Shown: positions 34,127 to 43,199, counted from the first letter of the stretch. The stretch is DNA of 47,774 nucleotides from an uncultured Bacteroidaceae bacterium (GCA_939800445.1 CALNGU010000007.1:1-47774), one strand, 5' to 3'. Made by a program: numbers and translations. Notes: generated by a model not told the origin, from the letters alone.

Positions 34127-34726
34127 ATGGATGGTGAAACGAGAAAGATAGGGAGCGTCTGCGTCTACTGCGCGTCCAGCACCAAGATAGACCGTTGCTT
34201 TGTCGATGCCGCGTCAAACCTCGGCGCGGCATTGGCGGCACGTGGCATCAACGTCGTCAACGGGGCGGGCGGCATAGGCCTGATGCGCACCCTCTCGGAT
34301 GCCGCCCTTGCGGCAGGCGGGACAGTGACCGGTGTCATCCCCCGTTTCATGGTCGAGCAAGGATGGCAGCATGACGGCCTGCCACGGTTGGTTGTCACCG
34401 ACGATATGCATGAACGCAAGCAGCTGATGGCCTCCATGTCCGATGCCGTGGTGGCGTTGCCCGGCGGTTGCGGCACGATGGAGGAACTGCTTGAGATAAT
34501 AACATGGAAGCAGCTCGGCCTGTACCTGAAACCCATCATAATCCTCAACGTCGATTCCTTCTACGACCCATTGCTCGCGATGCTCGGGCGAGCCGTCGAG
34601 AGGCATTTCATGCGGGAGCAGCACCGTGCTTTGTGGACTGTCGCATCGAGCGTCGATGAGGCTGTCGCCAAGCTCTATACCACCCCCGACTGGGATGCCG
34701 GCCTGAGGAAATTCGCCGCGATATGA
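34127..34726 (+). CDS. LOG family protein (TIGR00730), first copy
   Basis: Rossmann-fold protein of 199 residues of the LONELY GUY family; members release adenine from nucleotides (cytokinin-type phosphoribohydrolase or AMP nucleosidase-like). The signature PGGCGTMEE is at 112-120 and a Gly-rich loop VNGAGGIGLM at 44-53. The final codons overlap the next start (ATGA at 34723-34726), giving translational coupling with the DUF4271 gene. A second, distinct LOG protein is at 42542. Confidence 0.92.
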   Translation: MDGETRKIGSVCVYCASSTKIDRCFVDAASNLGAALAARGINVVNGAGGIGLMRTLSDAALAAGGTVTGVIPRFMVEQGWQHDGLPRLVVTDDMHERKQLMASMSDAVVALPGGCGTMEELLEIITWKQLGLYLKPIIILNVDSFYDPLLAMLGRAVERHFMREQHRALWTVASSVDEAVAKLYTTPDWDAGLRKFAAI

Positions 34727-35418
34727 CACCTCTCCTGCAACTTGCGGTCATGCCGCTCGAAAGGACGATGAAGGGTGACACCGCCGTCACCTTCGCTTTC
34801 GTCGCATCCGCCGTCCTGCTGGCACTGGTGCTGGCGGCCGGACGCCGCACGATGCTCCAGCGCGGCAAGAATTTTTTCGCCAACCGCAGGCGGAGCAGCC
34901 TGTTTGATGCCCCCACCAATGTCGATTGGTGGATGGATGGCGTGATGCTCGCCGTCCTGTGCGTCATGTCGTCGCTGTGCGCGATGTCGCTGTCGGATAG
35001 CGGATATGCCGACGACGTGCCCTATTGGAAGGTCTTGTTGCTCATGACATCGGCATTTGCTGCTTATGTCGCCGTCAAATTCATCCTCTACCGCATTGTC
35101 GGGTGGGCTTTCTTCGACCGCGAGGGGACAAGGCAGCTGACCGATGCCTACATGACACTTTTGGCTTACAACGGGCTGATGCTGTTCTTCGTCGCGTTGG
35201 TGGCAGTTTATTTCTATTTGCCAAGCGTGACTTTACAATATGTGGTGCTTGTGATGTTAATTATCGACAAATTATTAGTCGGCTACAAGCACACCGCTCT
35301 TTTTTTCAAACCTAAAATTGGGCGGTATACGTTTTTTTTGCAACTTTGCACCCTCGAAATATTACCCTGCTTCATATTGTATAAGGTGTTGCTTGAAATA
35401 AACATTATTTTCAAATAA
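34723..35418 (+). CDS. DUF4271 membrane protein
   Basis: Integral membrane protein of 231 residues with about six hydrophobic segments (about 20-40, 75-95, 105-125, 145-170, 175-195, 205-227). The family is restricted to Bacteroidota, has no assigned function, and commonly sits next to hemD, as here. GC content drops in the last 200 bases. It overlaps the LOG gene by four bases and is followed by hemD after 12 bases. Confidence 0.88.
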   Translation: MTPLLQLAVMPLERTMKGDTAVTFAFVASAVLLALVLAAGRRTMLQRGKNFFANRRRSSLFDAPTNVDWWMDGVMLAVLCVMSSLCAMSLSDSGYADDVPYWKVLLLMTSAFAAYVAVKFILYRIVGWAFFDREGTRQLTDAYMTLLAYNGLMLFFVALVAVYFYLPSVTLQYVVLVMLIIDKLLVGYKHTALFFKPKIGRYTFFLQLCTLEILPCFILYKVLLEINIIFK

Positions 35419-35430
35419 AACAACAAAGTA

Positions 35431-36174
35431 ATGGTAAACAGCATATTGGTCTCGCAGCCCAAACCCGCTTCGGAAAAATCCCCTTACTACGACATCGCGA
35501 GGAAGTATGACATCAAGATAGACTTCCACTCATTCATCAAAATCGAGAGGTTGTCAACCAAGGAATTCAGGCAGCAAAAGGTCTCCATCGCCGACCACAC
35601 GGCCATCATATTCAACTCAAGGCACGCCATCGACCATTTCTTCAGCCTCTGCGAGGATTTGCGCGTGACGATTCCCGAGACGATGAAGTACTTTTGCATC
35701 AGTGAGACAATCGCATTGTATATACAAAAGTACGTGCAGTACCGCAAGCGCAAGATTTTCTTCAGCACCACGGGCAAGATAGACGACCTTGCCCCGTTCA
35801 TCGCCAAGCACGCCAAGGAGAATTTCTTCGTGCCGATGTCGTCGGTGCACAACGACGAAATCAAAAACTTCCTTGACAAGCTGGGCGTCAAGCACGACGA
35901 GGCTGTCATGTACCGCACTGTCAGCAACTCTTTCGACGGCATCAACCCGATGGACTACGATATGCTCGTCCTCTTCACACCCGCCGGCGTGACGGCGTTG
36001 AAGGAGAATTTCCCCGACTACGTCCAAGGCGACAGGAAGCTGGCCTGCTTCGGCCAGGCTGCGGCCAAGGCGATAAAGGACGCGGGGTTGCGCCTTGACA
36101 TCGAGGCACCCAACAAGAATGCAACGTCAATGCCCGCAGCGTTGGACTTCTTCCTGAAGGAAGAGAACAAATGA
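35431..36174 (+). CDS. hemD: Uroporphyrinogen-III synthase
   Basis: Closes and inverts ring D of hydroxymethylbilane in tetrapyrrole synthesis; cytosolic, 247 residues. The two-lobed HemD fold has low sequence conservation, but IIFNSRHAIDHF (about 50-61), a middle TTGKIDDL segment, and VLFTPAGVTAL (about 182-192) with CFGQAAAKA are in the right order. The DUF4271-hemD neighbourhood supports the call. The gene ends at a strong terminator. Confidence 0.92.
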   Translation: MVNSILVSQPKPASEKSPYYDIARKYDIKIDFHSFIKIERLSTKEFRQQKVSIADHTAIIFNSRHAIDHFFSLCEDLRVTIPETMKYFCISETIALYIQKYVQYRKRKIFFSTTGKIDDLAPFIAKHAKENFFVPMSSVHNDEIKNFLDKLGVKHDEAVMYRTVSNSFDGINPMDYDMLVLFTPAGVTALKENFPDYVQGDRKLACFGQAAAKAIKDAGLRLDIEAPNKNATSMPAALDFFLKEENK

Positions 36175-36212
36175 CGCGGGTCATTCAATTTCCACAACAC
36201 AAATACATCCTT

Positions 36213-36250
36213 AAGGAGGCTTGCCGTGACGGCAGGCCTCCTTGCTTTTT
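36213..36250 (+). terminator. Strong terminator after hemD
   Basis: Thirteen-pair stem 36213-36225 with 36231-36243 (AAGGAGGC/GCCTCCTT outside, one G-T wobble), loop GTGAC, tail GCTTTTT. Confidence 0.9.
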
Positions 36251-36306
36251 GGCGGTCCACGGCGTGCCAAGCGGCGGGCGTGCCTTGCCTCTGCGGAAGT
36301 CGTCCT

Positions 36307-36376
36307 TTGTTAGTCGCTATAACAAGCTTTGTTAGCGGCAATAACAAGGCTTGTTACTGCGGTTAACAAGGGATGA
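36307..36376. repeat. 22-base palindromic repeat array, copy R2 (three units)
   Basis: Units of 22 bases begin at 36307, 36329 and 36351, all with TTGTTA, seven bases, TAACAA and three bases. The array is flanked by GTCGTCCT on the left and ATGATTTT on the right. Read on the opposite strand, the left flank becomes GGACGACTTCCGCA, matching the right flank of copy R3, so the element has inverted ends. It sits between the hemD terminator and the ybeY promoter. Confidence 0.88.
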
Positions 36377-36477
36377 TTTTGCCTGCGGCGTGCGGTGTCA
36401 TCGGGCAAAAGGCGGCGTGCCGGGGCGGCCGTCCTACAAAGTGCCGTGCCGATGCCCGCCTTTAGGCCGAAAGTTGC

Positions 36478-36485
36478 TACTTTTG
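36478..36485 (+). promoter_or_regulatory. -7 box for ybeY
   Basis: TACTTTTG, exact TAnnTTTG match, 30 bases before the ATG. Confidence 0.5.
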
Positions 36486-36515
36486 TCCCAGTACAAACCA
36501 TAGATAACCAAGGGC

Positions 36516-36929
36516 ATGGCAGTGACATATCAGACTGACGGCGTGAAGATGCCGGCCATCAGGCGACGCGAGACGACGGCCTGGATAAGGCGCGTGGCGG
36601 ACACCTACGGCAAGAGGACGGGCGACATCGCCTATATTTTCTGTTCGGACGACAAGATAATCGAGGTCAACAGGCAGTACTTGCAGCACGACTACTACAC
36701 GGACATCATCACTTTTGACTACACCGAGGGCGACGTGATTTCGGGTGACATCTTCATCAGCCTCGACACTGTGAGGAGCAACTCCGAGCAGTTCGGGACG
36801 GAATACGGCGACGAGCTGCACCGCACCATCATCCACGGCATCCTGCACCTCTGCGGCATCGACGACAAAGGCCCGGGGCAGCGCGAGGTGATGGAGGAGG
36901 CTGAGAACCGTGCTCTCGCCATGCGTTGA
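36516..36929 (+). CDS. ybeY: rRNA maturation RNase YbeY
   Basis: Zinc endoribonuclease acting in 16S rRNA 3'-end maturation; cytosolic, 137 residues. The motif is HGILHLCGIDD with His107 and His111; where E. coli YbeY has a third His at the next position of the H-x3-H-x5-H motif, this protein has Asp117. The DIITFDY segment (63-69) and ISGDIFIS (76-83) are conserved. Asp can bind zinc, so activity is plausible. The following TPR gene starts 30 bases later. Confidence 0.93.
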   Translation: MAVTYQTDGVKMPAIRRRETTAWIRRVADTYGKRTGDIAYIFCSDDKIIEVNRQYLQHDYYTDIITFDYTEGDVISGDIFISLDTVRSNSEQFGTEYGDELHRTIIHGILHLCGIDDKGPGQREVMEEAENRALAMR

Positions 36930-36959
36930 CGCGTTGTCTGACCTGTTAAACCTGACGGC

Positions 36960-39900
36960 ATGGACATCAGACGTGCGGCACTCGTCGCCGCGTTGGCAAT
37001 GACGGGACTTTGCACCGCTATCGCCCAAGTGGGCGGCGTGGCGGGTGCGGACGGGCATTTCGCAAGGGGGGCGGCAATGTACGCCGAGGGGCGTTACGCC
37101 GCTGCCGAAGCCGAACTGGCCGAGGCTCTTGCCCTCGACCCCGATGCTGCGGGGGCTGAGGATGCGCGGCTGATGGCCGCCGCCTCGCGCTACCGCCTCG
37201 GCAAGTGCGGGGTGGGGGAATTGGACGGGCTGTTGCGCGACTATCCAGGCACGGCGTGGAGGAACCTGCTGTCGTTCATGGCAGGCGGCATCCTTTTCCG
37301 GGAGGGGGAGTATGAAAAAGCCTGCACCAGGCTCGGCAACTGCGACGTTTTTGCTTTGGCGGAGGCCGATTGCGAGCAGGCTCTCTATGCCATGGCCGTG
37401 TCGTGCCAGCGCATGGGGCGGATGGAGGAGGCGAAGGTCAACTATGCCACGCTCGCTGCGACGAGTGCCCGCTATGGCGAGGACGCACGCTACAACCTCG
37501 GGCAAATCCTCTACGGGCAGGGACGCTACGGTGAGGCTCTTGCCGAGTTTGAGAGTCTGGAGCGTTCCGACCGCTTCTCACGCCGTGCCATGACCCGTGC
37601 CGCCGACATCTGCCTGAGGCTCGGGCGGACGGATGATGCCATCGCGACGGCCGACAGGCTCATCGCCTCCAGTGGTGGCAGTGAGGGAGATGCGGAATTG
37701 TATAAGATAAAAGGCGCGGCACTATACGCCCAAGGTGACATGGCTGGCGCGGCAAAAACCCTTGCCGCCTATAGCCGTATGGCCGACCGTCCCGAGAGGG
37801 AGGCGATGTATATGCTTGGCATGGCCCGCTACTCCGTCGGTGCCTACGCCAAGGCTGCCGAGGCACTCACGGCATCGGCCGTTGCCGACGACGCGATGTC
37901 GCAGAATGCCTGGCTGCACGCAGGACTTGCCCGCCTGGCACTCGCCGACAACGACAGGGCGCGTCTGGCATTCGAGCGTGCGTCGTCCATGGATTTTGAC
38001 AGTGAGGTGGCAGCCCAGGCCCTCTACAACTATGGCATCTGCGTGAGTGTTGCCGCCTATTCGCCGTTCAATGAGTCGGTAAAAGTGTTTGAGAAGCTGC
38101 TCAACGACTATCCCGGCAGCACCTATGCCGGGCTGGCAAGCGGACGGTTGGTCGATGCCTACCTTGCCACGTCCAACTACGAGGAAGCCCTTGAGTCGCT
38201 GGACAAGATAAAAAATCCCGGGGCATCGCTGCTTGCGGCGAAACAGAAGCTGCTTTTCCGCCTCGGCCTGCAACGTTTTTCCAATGGAGATTACGACTTG
38301 GCCGTCCAGTCATTCACCGCATCGCTTGCACTCGGGCGGTATGATGGCGAGGTGCGTGCCGAGGCATACTTCTGGCGCGGCGAATCGCGCTACCGCACTG
38401 GCGACATGGGCGGGGCTGACACCGACTTCCGCCTCTACGCCGAATATGCCCCAGACAAGACAGGGCGTACATTTGCGCTGGCGTGCTACAATCTCGGCTA
38501 CATCAGCTTCAAGGGCAAGGCCTATGGCAAGGCACTTGGCTACTTCAAGCGTTGCGAGACGTTGGCCTCCACATTGCCCGACGACGTGCGTGCCGACCTT
38601 TGCAACCGCATGGGTGACTGCTACTACCGCCAGCGTGACTTTGCCATGGCTGAGGATTGCTACGCCCGTGCCGCCGCGACCGACCCGGGGCAGGGCGATT
38701 ATGCCTTGTTCCAACGGGCGTTCATACTCGGTCTGCAAAAGGATTACTCCGCCAAAATATCCACGCTTGACCGTTTGCTGGCCGACTACCATTCATCCCC
38801 CTACCGCGACGACGCGATGTTTGAACGGGGCAGGGCGTATGTCATGATGGACGACACGCGCCGTGCCATCGACTGCTACCGCACACTCGTCGCGGAATAC
38901 CCCTCCTCGTCCTACGCTCCACGCGCCGCAGCCGAGACCGCCATGCTGCTCTACCGCTCAGGCCAATTGGAGGCGGCAGCCGAAGCCTACAAGGCTGTCA
39001 TCACGGGCTACCCTGGCAGTGCCGAGGCGGGTCAGGCGGCGCGCGACCTGCAATCGCTCTATGTGGAGATGAATAGGGTTGACGACTACTTTGCATTTGC
39101 CGCTGCCGCCGGACTGGGTGCAGGGCAGGGCGACGGGCAAAGGGACAGCCTGACCTATCTCGCCGCCGAGAGGATATACATGACCGGCGACAAGGCTGCC
39201 GGGACGCGGGCGTTGGAGGGCTATCTTGCCGACTTCCCGGCGGGGGCATTCGCGGCGAATGCCGACTACTACGCAGGCCTTTACTATTACAATCAGGGCA
39301 ATCACGACAAAGCCCTGGAGCATCTCGCCCGCTTCACCGACGCGGCGGCGGGGAGGTTCGCCCCTGAGGCGTTGACGATGGTTGCGCAGATGCTCCATGA
39401 CCGTGGGGAATATGCCCGGGCTGCGGAGACATACGCCAAGCTCCGTGATATGGCATCGACCGAGGAGGATGCCATCGCCGCCGAGACAGGACTCATGCGC
39501 TGCCACGCCGCATCGGGTGACCACCGGCTCACGGCCGAGGCTGCCACGGCGCTACTCGCCCATGCCAAGACAGACCCGCAAACCGTCATCGAGGCGCACC
39601 GCCTGAGGGCAAAGGCCCGCACGGCGATGTCGATGACGCTGGAGGCTCTTGACGACTGGAAGGCAATCAGCGGCGACACACGCACCGAGGCAGGGGCTGA
39701 AGCACGCTACCGCACGGCTGAAATCCTCTTTGGCGACGGCGACAACGGTGCTGCGGAGGCTGAGATAATGTCGTTCATCGCCGACGGGACTCCCCATTCC
39801 TACTGGATGGCGCGTGCGTTCCTCCTGCTGGCGGACATCTATGCCGCCGAGGGCAAGGGCGATGACGCAAGGCAATACCTGCTGAGCCTCAAGCAGAACT

Positions 39901-39962
39901 ACACGGCGGACGACGACATTGCGCTGATGATAGAGGAACGTTTGGCCAAACTCAACAACTGA
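36960..39962 (+). CDS. Large secreted TPR protein
   Basis: 1000 residues with an N-terminal signal peptide (MDIRRAALVAALAMTGLCTA, cleavage near AIAQ) and about 20 tetratricopeptide-like helical hairpins filling the rest; typical pieces are GRYAAAEAELAEAL (about 44-57), ALYNYGICVSVA and DDAMFERGRAYVMMDD. It resembles BamD/YbgF-type TPR scaffolds and is expected in the periplasm or attached to the outer membrane. Together with the beta-barrel protein seven bases downstream it probably forms a two-protein envelope unit; function unknown. Confidence 0.88.
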   Translation: MDIRRAALVAALAMTGLCTAIAQVGGVAGADGHFARGAAMYAEGRYAAAEAELAEALALDPDAAGAEDARLMAAASRYRLGKCGVGELDGLLRDYPGTAWRNLLSFMAGGILFREGEYEKACTRLGNCDVFALAEADCEQALYAMAVSCQRMGRMEEAKVNYATLAATSARYGEDARYNLGQILYGQGRYGEALAEFESLERSDRFSRRAMTRAADICLRLGRTDDAIATADRLIASSGGSEGDAELYKIKGAALYAQGDMAGAAKTLAAYSRMADRPEREAMYMLGMARYSVGAYAKAAEALTASAVADDAMSQNAWLHAGLARLALADNDRARLAFERASSMDFDSEVAAQALYNYGICVSVAAYSPFNESVKVFEKLLNDYPGSTYAGLASGRLVDAYLATSNYEEALESLDKIKNPGASLLAAKQKLLFRLGLQRFSNGDYDLAVQSFTASLALGRYDGEVRAEAYFWRGESRYRTGDMGGADTDFRLYAEYAPDKTGRTFALACYNLGYISFKGKAYGKALGYFKRCETLASTLPDDVRADLCNRMGDCYYRQRDFAMAEDCYARAAATDPGQGDYALFQRAFILGLQKDYSAKISTLDRLLADYHSSPYRDDAMFERGRAYVMMDDTRRAIDCYRTLVAEYPSSSYAPRAAAETAMLLYRSGQLEAAAEAYKAVITGYPGSAEAGQAARDLQSLYVEMNRVDDYFAFAAAAGLGAGQGDGQRDSLTYLAAERIYMTGDKAAGTRALEGYLADFPAGAFAANADYYAGLYYYNQGNHDKALEHLARFTDAAAGRFAPEALTMVAQMLHDRGEYARAAETYAKLRDMASTEEDAIAAETGLMRCHAASGDHRLTAEAATALLAHAKTDPQTVIEAHRLRAKARTAMSMTLEALDDWKAISGDTRTEAGAEARYRTAEILFGDGDNGAAEAEIMSFIADGTPHSYWMARAFLLLADIYAAEGKGDDARQYLLSLKQNYTADDDIALMIEERLAKLNN

Positions 39963-39969
39963 AAGCATC

Positions 39970-41652
39970 ATGACACAAGCCACACGACACATGACCATAG
40001 CCATCGCGGCGGCCAGCCTCGCACTGCTTGCCACCGCACCTGCCAGGGCGCAGCACGATGACGGGGAGGACAAGAGGACGGTCGTCGTCGAGAGAGAGTA
40101 CGCCCCCGAAATCAACGATGCCGAGAAAATCACCCTCATGCCCCCCGCCCAACGCAAGACAACACCGCAGGGCAAGGCGGAATACGTCACGACTTCGCAC
40201 CCCTATGGCGGCGTGCTCGATTTCGCACGGCTGCGGCCAGACTACGAACCCATGCCGCCCAAGGATGCGCGGCACGGCTTGATATACGCCGGAGGGGGCA
40301 GTGCCGGGAGTGCTGAGGCGGGGTTCTACTACAACCCGCGCCGCTTCAAAGGCAACGAACTGACGCTCAAAGCCACATTCGACGGCGTTGGCGACGGGCG
40401 GAAGCCCTTTGAGAACACTCTCCCACAGTCGGACGGCATTGGCTGGGACGCGCGGCACTACCGCACGGAGGCTGCGGCCGACTATTCGCACGCCTTCGAC
40501 CGCCTCGTCCTCTACGTCAGGGGAGGTTTCCGACTGGACAACTTCAACTACCGTCCAGCATTCGACCCCGTGCCGGCCACCGACAAAGGCAGGCACACGC
40601 ACGGCACGGTCACGGCGGGCATAAGGTCCGATGGCGGGGCGTTCACCTACGACATCCATGCCGCCTACTCGCATTTCGACAACGCCTATGGTGCGGCGGG
40701 GATGGCGGGCAGGAACAGTGAGAACCGTATGCGGCTCGCTGCTGCCGGCGCATACTCCCTCGGGCGGCACTCGCGCCTCGGCGTGCGGCTCGCTGCCACG
40801 AGCTATGCCTACACCAACAGCGTCATGCGCGATTTCACGACAGTAGGGATAAACCCGGCCTACACCTACGCCGACGGGGCATGGAACGTGCGGCTCGGTG
40901 CTCACCTCGACTTCGCCACACGCGGTGGGGGCAAGGTCAAAGCCGCGCCCGACGTCTACGCAGGCTACACTTTCGCCCGCCGCTACACCTTGTACGCCAG
41001 TGCCAAAGGGGGATTGTGGGACAATGGTTACGCCATGCTCGCGGCACGCAACCCCTACTGGAATCCCGCCTTCGCCGCCGGCGGCAGGGTGGAGCTGGCC
41101 GAAGCGTACAAACAACTCGATGCCGACATCGGGCTGAAGGCCTCGCCGCTCGCGGGGCTGTCGCTCACGGTGTCGGGAGGATATGACATCGACAAGGGCG
41201 ATCTGTGCCTTGTCGGCGGCACGGAGGAGGCGCGGCGCAGCATCTACCAGGAGATGGTGCAACGCGAGACCCGCGTCATCCACGGGCGCATCGGGGCGGA
41301 ATATGCGCACAAGGACATCCTGACCCTCGCCCTCGCCGCCTCGATCATGCGGTGGGACGACGATGGCGATGCCGCCCTTGCCCTCAAGCCGCGCTATGCC
41401 GTCGAGGCTTCGGCAGCATGGCAGGTCATCGACGGGCTGCGTCTTGCCGTCAGCTATCTCGGGCTGGGGCGCAACGACAAGGGCGTGGCCGGCAATGTCA
41501 ACGACCTCTCGGCCAAGCTCTCCTACACATTCCGCAAAGGCATAGGCATCTATGTCAAGGCTTCCAACCTCACGGGCGGCAGCAACTGCCTGTGGTACGC
41601 CTACCCCTCGGCAGGCGCGCGCGTGCTGGGCGGCGTGTCGTGGGAGTTTTGA
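39970..41652 (+). CDS. Outer-membrane beta-barrel protein
   Basis: 560 residues with a signal peptide (cleavage near ARAQ) and a body of many alternating polar/aromatic beta strands ending in a C-terminal Phe (GGVSWEF), the usual mark of Bam-inserted barrels. The N-terminal part contains VVVEREYAPEI and NDAEKITLMP, a motif common in TonB-dependent-receptor-like proteins encoded behind TPR genes in Bacteroidales. There is no plug or carboxypeptidase-like domain, so TonB-dependent uptake is not shown. It is cotranscribed with the TPR gene (7-base gap). Confidence 0.82.
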   Translation: MTQATRHMTIAIAAASLALLATAPARAQHDDGEDKRTVVVEREYAPEINDAEKITLMPPAQRKTTPQGKAEYVTTSHPYGGVLDFARLRPDYEPMPPKDARHGLIYAGGGSAGSAEAGFYYNPRRFKGNELTLKATFDGVGDGRKPFENTLPQSDGIGWDARHYRTEAAADYSHAFDRLVLYVRGGFRLDNFNYRPAFDPVPATDKGRHTHGTVTAGIRSDGGAFTYDIHAAYSHFDNAYGAAGMAGRNSENRMRLAAAGAYSLGRHSRLGVRLAATSYAYTNSVMRDFTTVGINPAYTYADGAWNVRLGAHLDFATRGGGKVKAAPDVYAGYTFARRYTLYASAKGGLWDNGYAMLAARNPYWNPAFAAGGRVELAEAYKQLDADIGLKASPLAGLSLTVSGGYDIDKGDLCLVGGTEEARRSIYQEMVQRETRVIHGRIGAEYAHKDILTLALAASIMRWDDDGDAALALKPRYAVEASAAWQVIDGLRLAVSYLGLGRNDKGVAGNVNDLSAKLSYTFRKGIGIYVKASNLTGGSNCLWYAYPSAGARVLGGVSWEF

Positions 41653-41788
41653 ACGTGCAATATTTGCTTGCCAGACAAAACTTTTCTTTCCCGCCCTGCC
41701 GTCATGTGCCAGGCGGCAAGGGATGCTGTCGCCTGCGGGGTCAGACCTTTTGCCGCATGGCATCGTATGCTCCCGCTAAAATCATCCT

Positions 41789-41814
41789 TTGTTAGTGCCA
41801 CTAACAAGGGATGA
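41789..41814. repeat. 22-base palindromic repeat, copy R3 (one unit)
   Basis: One unit, TTGTTAGTGCCACTAACAAG plus GG, then ATGACTTCC; left flank AATCATCCT. The unit itself is an almost perfect palindrome, and the flanks AATCATCC and GGGATGACTT continue it. It lies between two convergent genes and 75 bases before a bidirectional terminator. Confidence 0.85.
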
Positions 41815-41888
41815 CTTCCGCAAGGTCAAAGCATGATGCTGCCGGGCGGGTGCGGTGTGGCCGCCGCGTCTCTCAGCCGTGGTGAAAG

Positions 41889-41935
41889 AAAGTGCGGGAC
41901 ATCGCGGCTGTTGCCGTGGATGTCCCGCACTTTTT
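41889..41935. terminator. Bidirectional terminator between barrel and SIS genes
   Basis: Perfect 15-pair stem AAAGTGCGGGACATC (41889-41903) / GATGTCCCGCACTTT (41919-41933) with a further CGGC/GCCG stem inside. T-run on plus (41931-41935); the minus strand tail is CTTTCTTTC. It can serve both convergent units. Confidence 0.9.
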
Positions 41936-41955
41936 GTCTTGGTGGTGTGCGCCGG

Positions 41956-42558
41956 TCAGTGCGACAGTTCCCTTGACTTCTCGCCGAGGTAGCCGCCGTG
42001 GTGGCGTTTGGAGTATTCGAGGATGGTGAAGCCCGTCATCCTCATCGTCTCGACCACGAGGATGTCGCCTATGACGGTCATGGTGGTGGTCGAGGTTGTC
42101 GGGGTCATGCCGAGCAGGCACACTTCCTTGGGGCCGCCCGTGTAGAGGCAGATGTCGGCCTCGTGCGCCAGCGGGCTGTCGGGGTTGCCGGTGATGACGA
42201 TGAACTTCAGTTCGGGGTTCAACTTGCGCGAGAGGTGTGTGAGTTCGACGATTTCGCGTGTTTTGCCCGAGTTGGAGATGAGCAGCAGCAGGTCGTCCTT
42301 TTGCAGTATTCCGAGGTCGCCGTGCTGAGCTTCGCTTGGGTGGAGGAACACGGCAGGGATGCCTGTCGAGCAGAACGTTGTGGCGATGTTCATCGCAATC
42401 TGTCCTGCCTTGCCCATGCCCGATGTCACGAGCTTGCCCCCCTTGCGGTGCACCTGTTCCACTATGAGTTCGACGGCTTTGCGGTAGTTGTCAGTCACGG
42501 GGATGTTCAACACGGCCGCCGCTTCGTCACGCAGCAGTTGCTTAATGTTTTCTTCCAT
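41956..42558 (-). CDS. SIS-domain sugar-phosphate isomerase, KpsF/GutQ type
   Basis: Single SIS domain, 200 residues, similar to arabinose-5-phosphate isomerase (KdsD/KpsF/GutQ) without the C-terminal CBS pair, and also to 6-phospho-3-hexuloisomerases. Motifs: VTSGMGKAGQIA (about 43-54), HPSEAQHGDLG, ISNSGKTREIV and TPTTSTTTMTVIGDI. If it is a KdsD it would supply Kdo for lipopolysaccharide; the missing CBS pair leaves this uncertain. ATG 42558 (MEENIKQLL) is chosen from family start and overlaps the upstream LOG gene by 17 bases. Confidence 0.88.
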   Translation of the reverse strand: MEENIKQLLRDEAAAVLNIPVTDNYRKAVELIVEQVHRKGGKLVTSGMGKAGQIAMNIATTFCSTGIPAVFLHPSEAQHGDLGILQKDDLLLLISNSGKTREIVELTHLSRKLNPELKFIVITGNPDSPLAHEADICLYTGGPKEVCLLGMTPTTSTTTMTVIGDILVVETMRMTGFTILEYSKRHHGGYLGEKSRELSH

Positions 42559-43093
42559 ATTGTTGTAGTGATGAGATGATTTCTTCGAGATTGTCCGCCA
42601 CCAGGAAGTATTCGTCAAGGGGGTGGCGCAGGAAACCCTCGTCCCTTAGCCCTTGCATGAGCGACACGAGGCGGTCGTAGAAGCCGTCCATGTTGTAGAA
42701 TATCACCCTCTTGCCATGGTATCCGACCGATGCCGCCGCCATGACGGTGAAGACTTCGTCGAGCGTGCCAACGCCGCCGGGCAGTGCGATGATGCAGTCG
42801 GCGAGTTGCACCATGCGGTCTTTCCTTTCGCTGAGGTCTGCGACCTGGATGATGGTGTCGCACAGTTGGCTGATTTTGCCGTCGTCCTCAAACCTGCCGG
42901 GCACGACGCCGGTGAGTTTCCCTCCGCTGGATTTGACCGCCCGCGCGGTGCATCCCATCAGCCCGAGGTCAACGCCGCCGTAGACGAGGTCGTAGCCATT
43001 CGCCCCCATCCATTCGCCCAACTGCCGGGCGCGCTCGAAGTAGGCGGGCTTTATGTCCTCACAGGCGGAGCAAAAGATGCAGATGTTTTTCAT
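42542..43093 (-). CDS. LOG family protein (TIGR00730), second copy
   Basis: 183 residues, Rossmann fold, with YGGVDLGLMG (38-47) and PGGVGTLDE (105-113), the lysine-decarboxylase-like LOG signature. It is only distantly similar to the copy at 34127 and belongs to the common bacterial cytokinin-type phosphoribohydrolase group. The start MKNICIFCSA is the usual one. It is the first gene of a two-gene operon with the SIS protein, with overlapping ends. Confidence 0.92.
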   Translation of the reverse strand: MKNICIFCSACEDIKPAYFERARQLGEWMGANGYDLVYGGVDLGLMGCTARAVKSSGGKLTGVVPGRFEDDGKISQLCDTIIQVADLSERKDRMVQLADCIIALPGGVGTLDEVFTVMAAASVGYHGKRVIFYNMDGFYDRLVSLMQGLRDEGFLRHPLDEYFLVADNLEEIISSLQQYGRKH

Positions 43094-43166
43094 TTTGTCA
43101 CGTTCTACACTGCTTGATGGTTGCAAATATCTGTTTTTTCCTTATAAAGCGCAACATCATTTTGCC

Positions 43167-43174
43167 TATTTTTG
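43167..43174 (+). promoter_or_regulatory. -7 box for the M16 protease gene
   Basis: TATTTTTG, an exact TAnnTTTG match, 25 bases before the start codon. Confidence 0.45.
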
Positions 43175-43199
43175 CAATTCGGAACGTTTAAACTGACAA

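Noticed and set aside
30527-36376. Regular repeats at 30527 and 36307 as a CRISPR array
   Set aside because: The units are contiguous 22-base palindromes with only seven variable inner bases; there are no 30-base unique spacers and no cas genes in the window.
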